NCBI GenBank assembly: GCA_023132545.1
Contig: JAGLYB010000021.1
Coordinates: 1 to 6,998, forward strand
DNA from: Candidatus Bipolaricaulota bacterium
GTDB lineage: Bacteria; Bipolaricaulota; Bipolaricaulia; UBA7950; UBA9294
Length of the DNA stretch: 6,998 nucleotides
Reading direction: 5' to 3'
Shown here: one piece after another, positions 5,290-6,998 of the stretch
Layout of the letters: every line of letters begins with the position of its first letter
Position numbering within the stretch: the first letter of the stretch is position 1
Made by a program: the position numbers and the translations under genes
Notes under the pieces: model-generated
The model's database searches: none
What the model was told of the DNA's origin: nothing
Seen by the model: only the letters and a program-made list of their open reading frames with translations

Positions 5290-6321
5290 ATGGAACTACT
5301 GAAACGACTAAGTGAAGCTGCAGGGATTCCCGGTTATGAGGCAGCAGTGCGGGCCATTGTTGCCGAAGCGCTGGAAGGACATGTCGATTCGATGGAAGTC
5401 GATGCTCTCGGCAATCTGATCTCCCATAAGAAGGGTGACGGGCCCGTCGTAGTCATTGCCTGTCACATGGATGAAATCGGCTTTCTCGTGCGGCACATCG
5501 ACGAGAAAACAGGTTTCCTTCGTATCGAGCCGTTGGGCGGATTTGACCCGATCACGTTGGTGGCGCAACGCGTGATGGTACATACGGATGACGGGGATTT
5601 CATCGGCTGCATCGGGCGCAAGGCGACACATATCCTCACACCGGAAGAGCGCAAAAAGCCGTTGGAACTCAAGGATCTGGCCGTTGATCTGGGGCTTCCC
5701 GCTGACACGGTCAAGGAGAAAGTGGCCATTGGGGACACGGTCACACTACGGCAAGACTTCATCGAATATGGCGACGTAGTCTCCGGCAAGGCGTTGGACG
5801 ATCGCCTGGGTATCTACATCGGCATCGAGGCGCTAAAACGTGCAGTGAAGCCTACTTGCGACATCTATCTGGTGGGAACGACGCAAGAAGAAGTCGGACT
5901 TCGTGGCGCCAGGGTAGCCGGTCAGGCCCTGAATCCAGATATCGGCATCGCCCTCGACGTAACGATCGCTGCTGACACACCCGGCGTTCCCCCACAGCAT
6001 CAGGTAACCCAATTAGGTAAGGGTGTTGCTATCAAGCTGAAGGACTCGGCGTCAATCTCCCACCCTGGCATGGTCAAGGCCATGAAAAAGCTGGCAGAAG
6101 AGAAGGGTATCCCGTATCAGATGGAGATTCTGCCTCGCGGCGGAACCGATGCCGGCGGATTGCAGCTGGCCAACGACGGTGCCGCCGTCATCACCTTGTC
6201 CATCCCCACTCGTTACGTGCACTCGGTCATTGAGACGGCGCACAAAGACGACATCGAGGCCACGATCAATCTGCTGGCTGCTTTCCTGGAGAAGGCGGGA
6301 CAGATCGATCTTACGGGATGA
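5290..6321 (+). CDS. M42-family metallo-aminopeptidase
   Basis: The 343-residue length and motifs fit the M42 family (TET/glutamyl aminopeptidase/FrvX type). The dinuclear-metal ligands appear in order: H59 in ACHMDEIGF, the bridging D170 in GKALDDRLG, the general base E200 and ligand E201 in TTQEEVGLRGA, D223 in ALDVT, and H311 in YVHS. GGTDAGG (284-290) is also typical. Residues about 68-160 form the inserted dimerisation domain used to build the dodecameric tetrahedral particle. These cytoplasmic enzymes use Zn or Co to trim residues from the N-termini of peptides left by larger proteases. Start ATG 5290 has GAGGAGG four bases upstream, and the N-terminus (LLKRLSEAAGIPGYE) matches the family's usual beginning. 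Its stop TGA overlaps the next gene's start, so the two genes should be co-translated. Substrate preference (acidic, neutral or basic residues) cannot be read from the sequence. Confidence 0.94.
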   Translation: MELLKRLSEAAGIPGYEAAVRAIVAEALEGHVDSMEVDALGNLISHKKGDGPVVVIACHMDEIGFLVRHIDEKTGFLRIEPLGGFDPITLVAQRVMVHTDDGDFIGCIGRKATHILTPEERKKPLELKDLAVDLGLPADTVKEKVAIGDTVTLRQDFIEYGDVVSGKALDDRLGIYIGIEALKRAVKPTCDIYLVGTTQEEVGLRGARVAGQALNPDIGIALDVTIAADTPGVPPQHQVTQLGKGVAIKLKDSASISHPGMVKAMKKLAEEKGIPYQMEILPRGGTDAGGLQLANDGAAVITLSIPTRYVHSVIETAHKDDIEATINLLAAFLEKAGQIDLTG

Positions 6322-6998
6322 TGAAGCGCATACTGTTCGTCGATTTTGACGTTGTAGCAACGATGGATGCCGCCGGGCGAGAGATTCCCGGCGGCTTCGT
6401 GTTGGTTGAGGGAAATCGGATACTCGATGTCGGTGAAGACGCCACCGGAATCGAAGCCGACGAAATCGTTCGCGGCAAGGGCAAGCTGCTATTGCCCGGA
6501 TTCGTGAACACGCACCATCACCTGTATCAAGCCTTGTTCCGCAACGTACCCGGTGCGTCAGACGCCAAGTTGTTCGACTGGCTGGTCTTTCTCTACGAAC
6601 GATGGAAAGGCATTGACGAACATGCCATGCGCGTGGCCTCTACAATTGCATGTTCCGAACTGTTGTTATCCGGCGCAACGACATCGACCGATCACTGCTA
6701 TCTTTATCCCAAGAACGGCGGCAACATCCTGGCCGCCGACATCGAAGGCGCGCAAGCCGCCGGCATCCGCTTTCATCCAACGCGAGGATCGATGTCGCTA
6801 TCCAAGAAGGACGGGGGACTCCCGCCCGATGACGTCGTGCAGACCGAAGACGAGATTCTGGCCGACTGTCAGCGCATGGTCGAGAAGTACCATGATCCCG
6901 AATCGCTGGCCATGCTACGAATCGCCTTGGCGCCGTGTTCTCCGTTCTCTGTCACACTCGATCTGATGCGAGAGTCTGTCAAACTGGCTGAGCAGTAT
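6318..6998 (+). CDS. 8-oxoguanine deaminase-like amidohydrolase (N-terminal half; cut by window edge)
   Basis: The frame is open to the window end (227 codons; full members have about 440-460). The N-terminal beta-sandwich segment (1-58) is followed by LLLPGFVNTHHHLYQALFR with the metal pair H66-x-H68, then ELLLSGATTSTDHCYLYP (114-130), TRGSMS (155-160), DGGLPPDDVV (165-174) and ALAPCSPFSVT (203-213). This belongs to the ATZ/TRZ-like amidohydrolases. The TRGSMS...DGGLPP...APCSPFSVT wording is what I recall for 8-oxoguanine deaminases, which convert 8-oxoguanine to urate plus ammonia. Related enzymes deaminate other purines or triazines, so the substrate is inferred. The later metal ligands lie beyond the edge. 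Two ATGs are possible: 6318, which overlaps the M42 stop as ATGA, or 6321. There is no strong ribosome site, so coupling to M42 translation is likely. Confidence 0.82.
   Translation, partial: MMKRILFVDFDVVATMDAAGREIPGGFVLVEGNRILDVGEDATGIEADEIVRGKGKLLLPGFVNTHHHLYQALFRNVPGASDAKLFDWLVFLYERWKGIDEHAMRVASTIACSELLLSGATTSTDHCYLYPKNGGNILAADIEGAQAAGIRFHPTRGSMSLSKKDGGLPPDDVVQTEDEILADCQRMVEKYHDPESLAMLRIALAPCSPFSVTLDLMRESVKLAEQY

Noticed and set aside
6553..6966. A 137-codon plus-strand frame
   Set aside because: It is an out-of-frame reading of the amidohydrolase gene, whose own frame is continuous and has all family motifs.

Overview
The window carries seven intact or edge-cut protein genes plus one small gene that looks broken. 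Composition is moderate in GC, genes are tightly packed, and several E. coli-like -35/-10 promoters and Shine-Dalgarno sites point to a bacterium. The mix of families (a MoxR/DUF4129 membrane cluster, a YhaM-like HD exoribonuclease, a NosD-like secreted beta-helix protein, an M42 peptidase and an 8-oxoguanine-deaminase-like amidohydrolase) fits a free-living, probably uncultured lineage. I cannot name the phylum from sequence alone. No tRNA, rRNA, CRISPR array, insertion sequence or phage gene was seen.

Region 1 (1-3055, minus strand) is a probable operon. A promoter at about 3028-3055 leads into a YhaM-like OB-fold/HD nuclease gene (1979-2998). After a 64-bp gap come three tightly linked genes: a DUF4129 membrane protein (1039-1914), a small two-helix membrane protein (468-1049, overlapping its neighbour by 11 bp) and a MoxR-type AAA+ ATPase (starting at 467, directly abutting the previous stop and cut by the window edge). 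In other genomes such clusters usually also carry a DUF58/vWA-type gene next to MoxR, so one may lie just beyond base 1. The role of these clusters is generally inferred to be chaperone-like maturation of membrane or secreted complexes.

Region 2 (3056-4316) holds a small two-helix ferritin/rubrerythrin-like gene on the plus strand, broken by an apparent -1 frameshift (3115-3317). Convergent with it is a secreted NosD-like parallel beta-helix protein (3392-4210, minus) with its own clear promoter and Shine-Dalgarno site. A shared hairpin terminator (3337-3372) separates the two.

Region 3 (4314-6998) has a rhomboid intramembrane serine protease (4314-5174, minus) divergent from a plus-strand pair. 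The pair is an M42 metallopeptidase (5290-6321) translationally coupled, through an ATGA overlap, to an amidohydrolase resembling 8-oxoguanine deaminase (6318 to the window end). Rhomboid appears to have a promoter so close to its ATG that its mRNA may be leaderless.

Most of the window is recognisable housekeeping or accessory metabolism. The points most worth a second look are the frameshifted mini-ferritin, the small conserved-looking membrane protein inside the MoxR cluster, the altered P-loop of MoxR, and the possibly leaderless rhomboid transcript.
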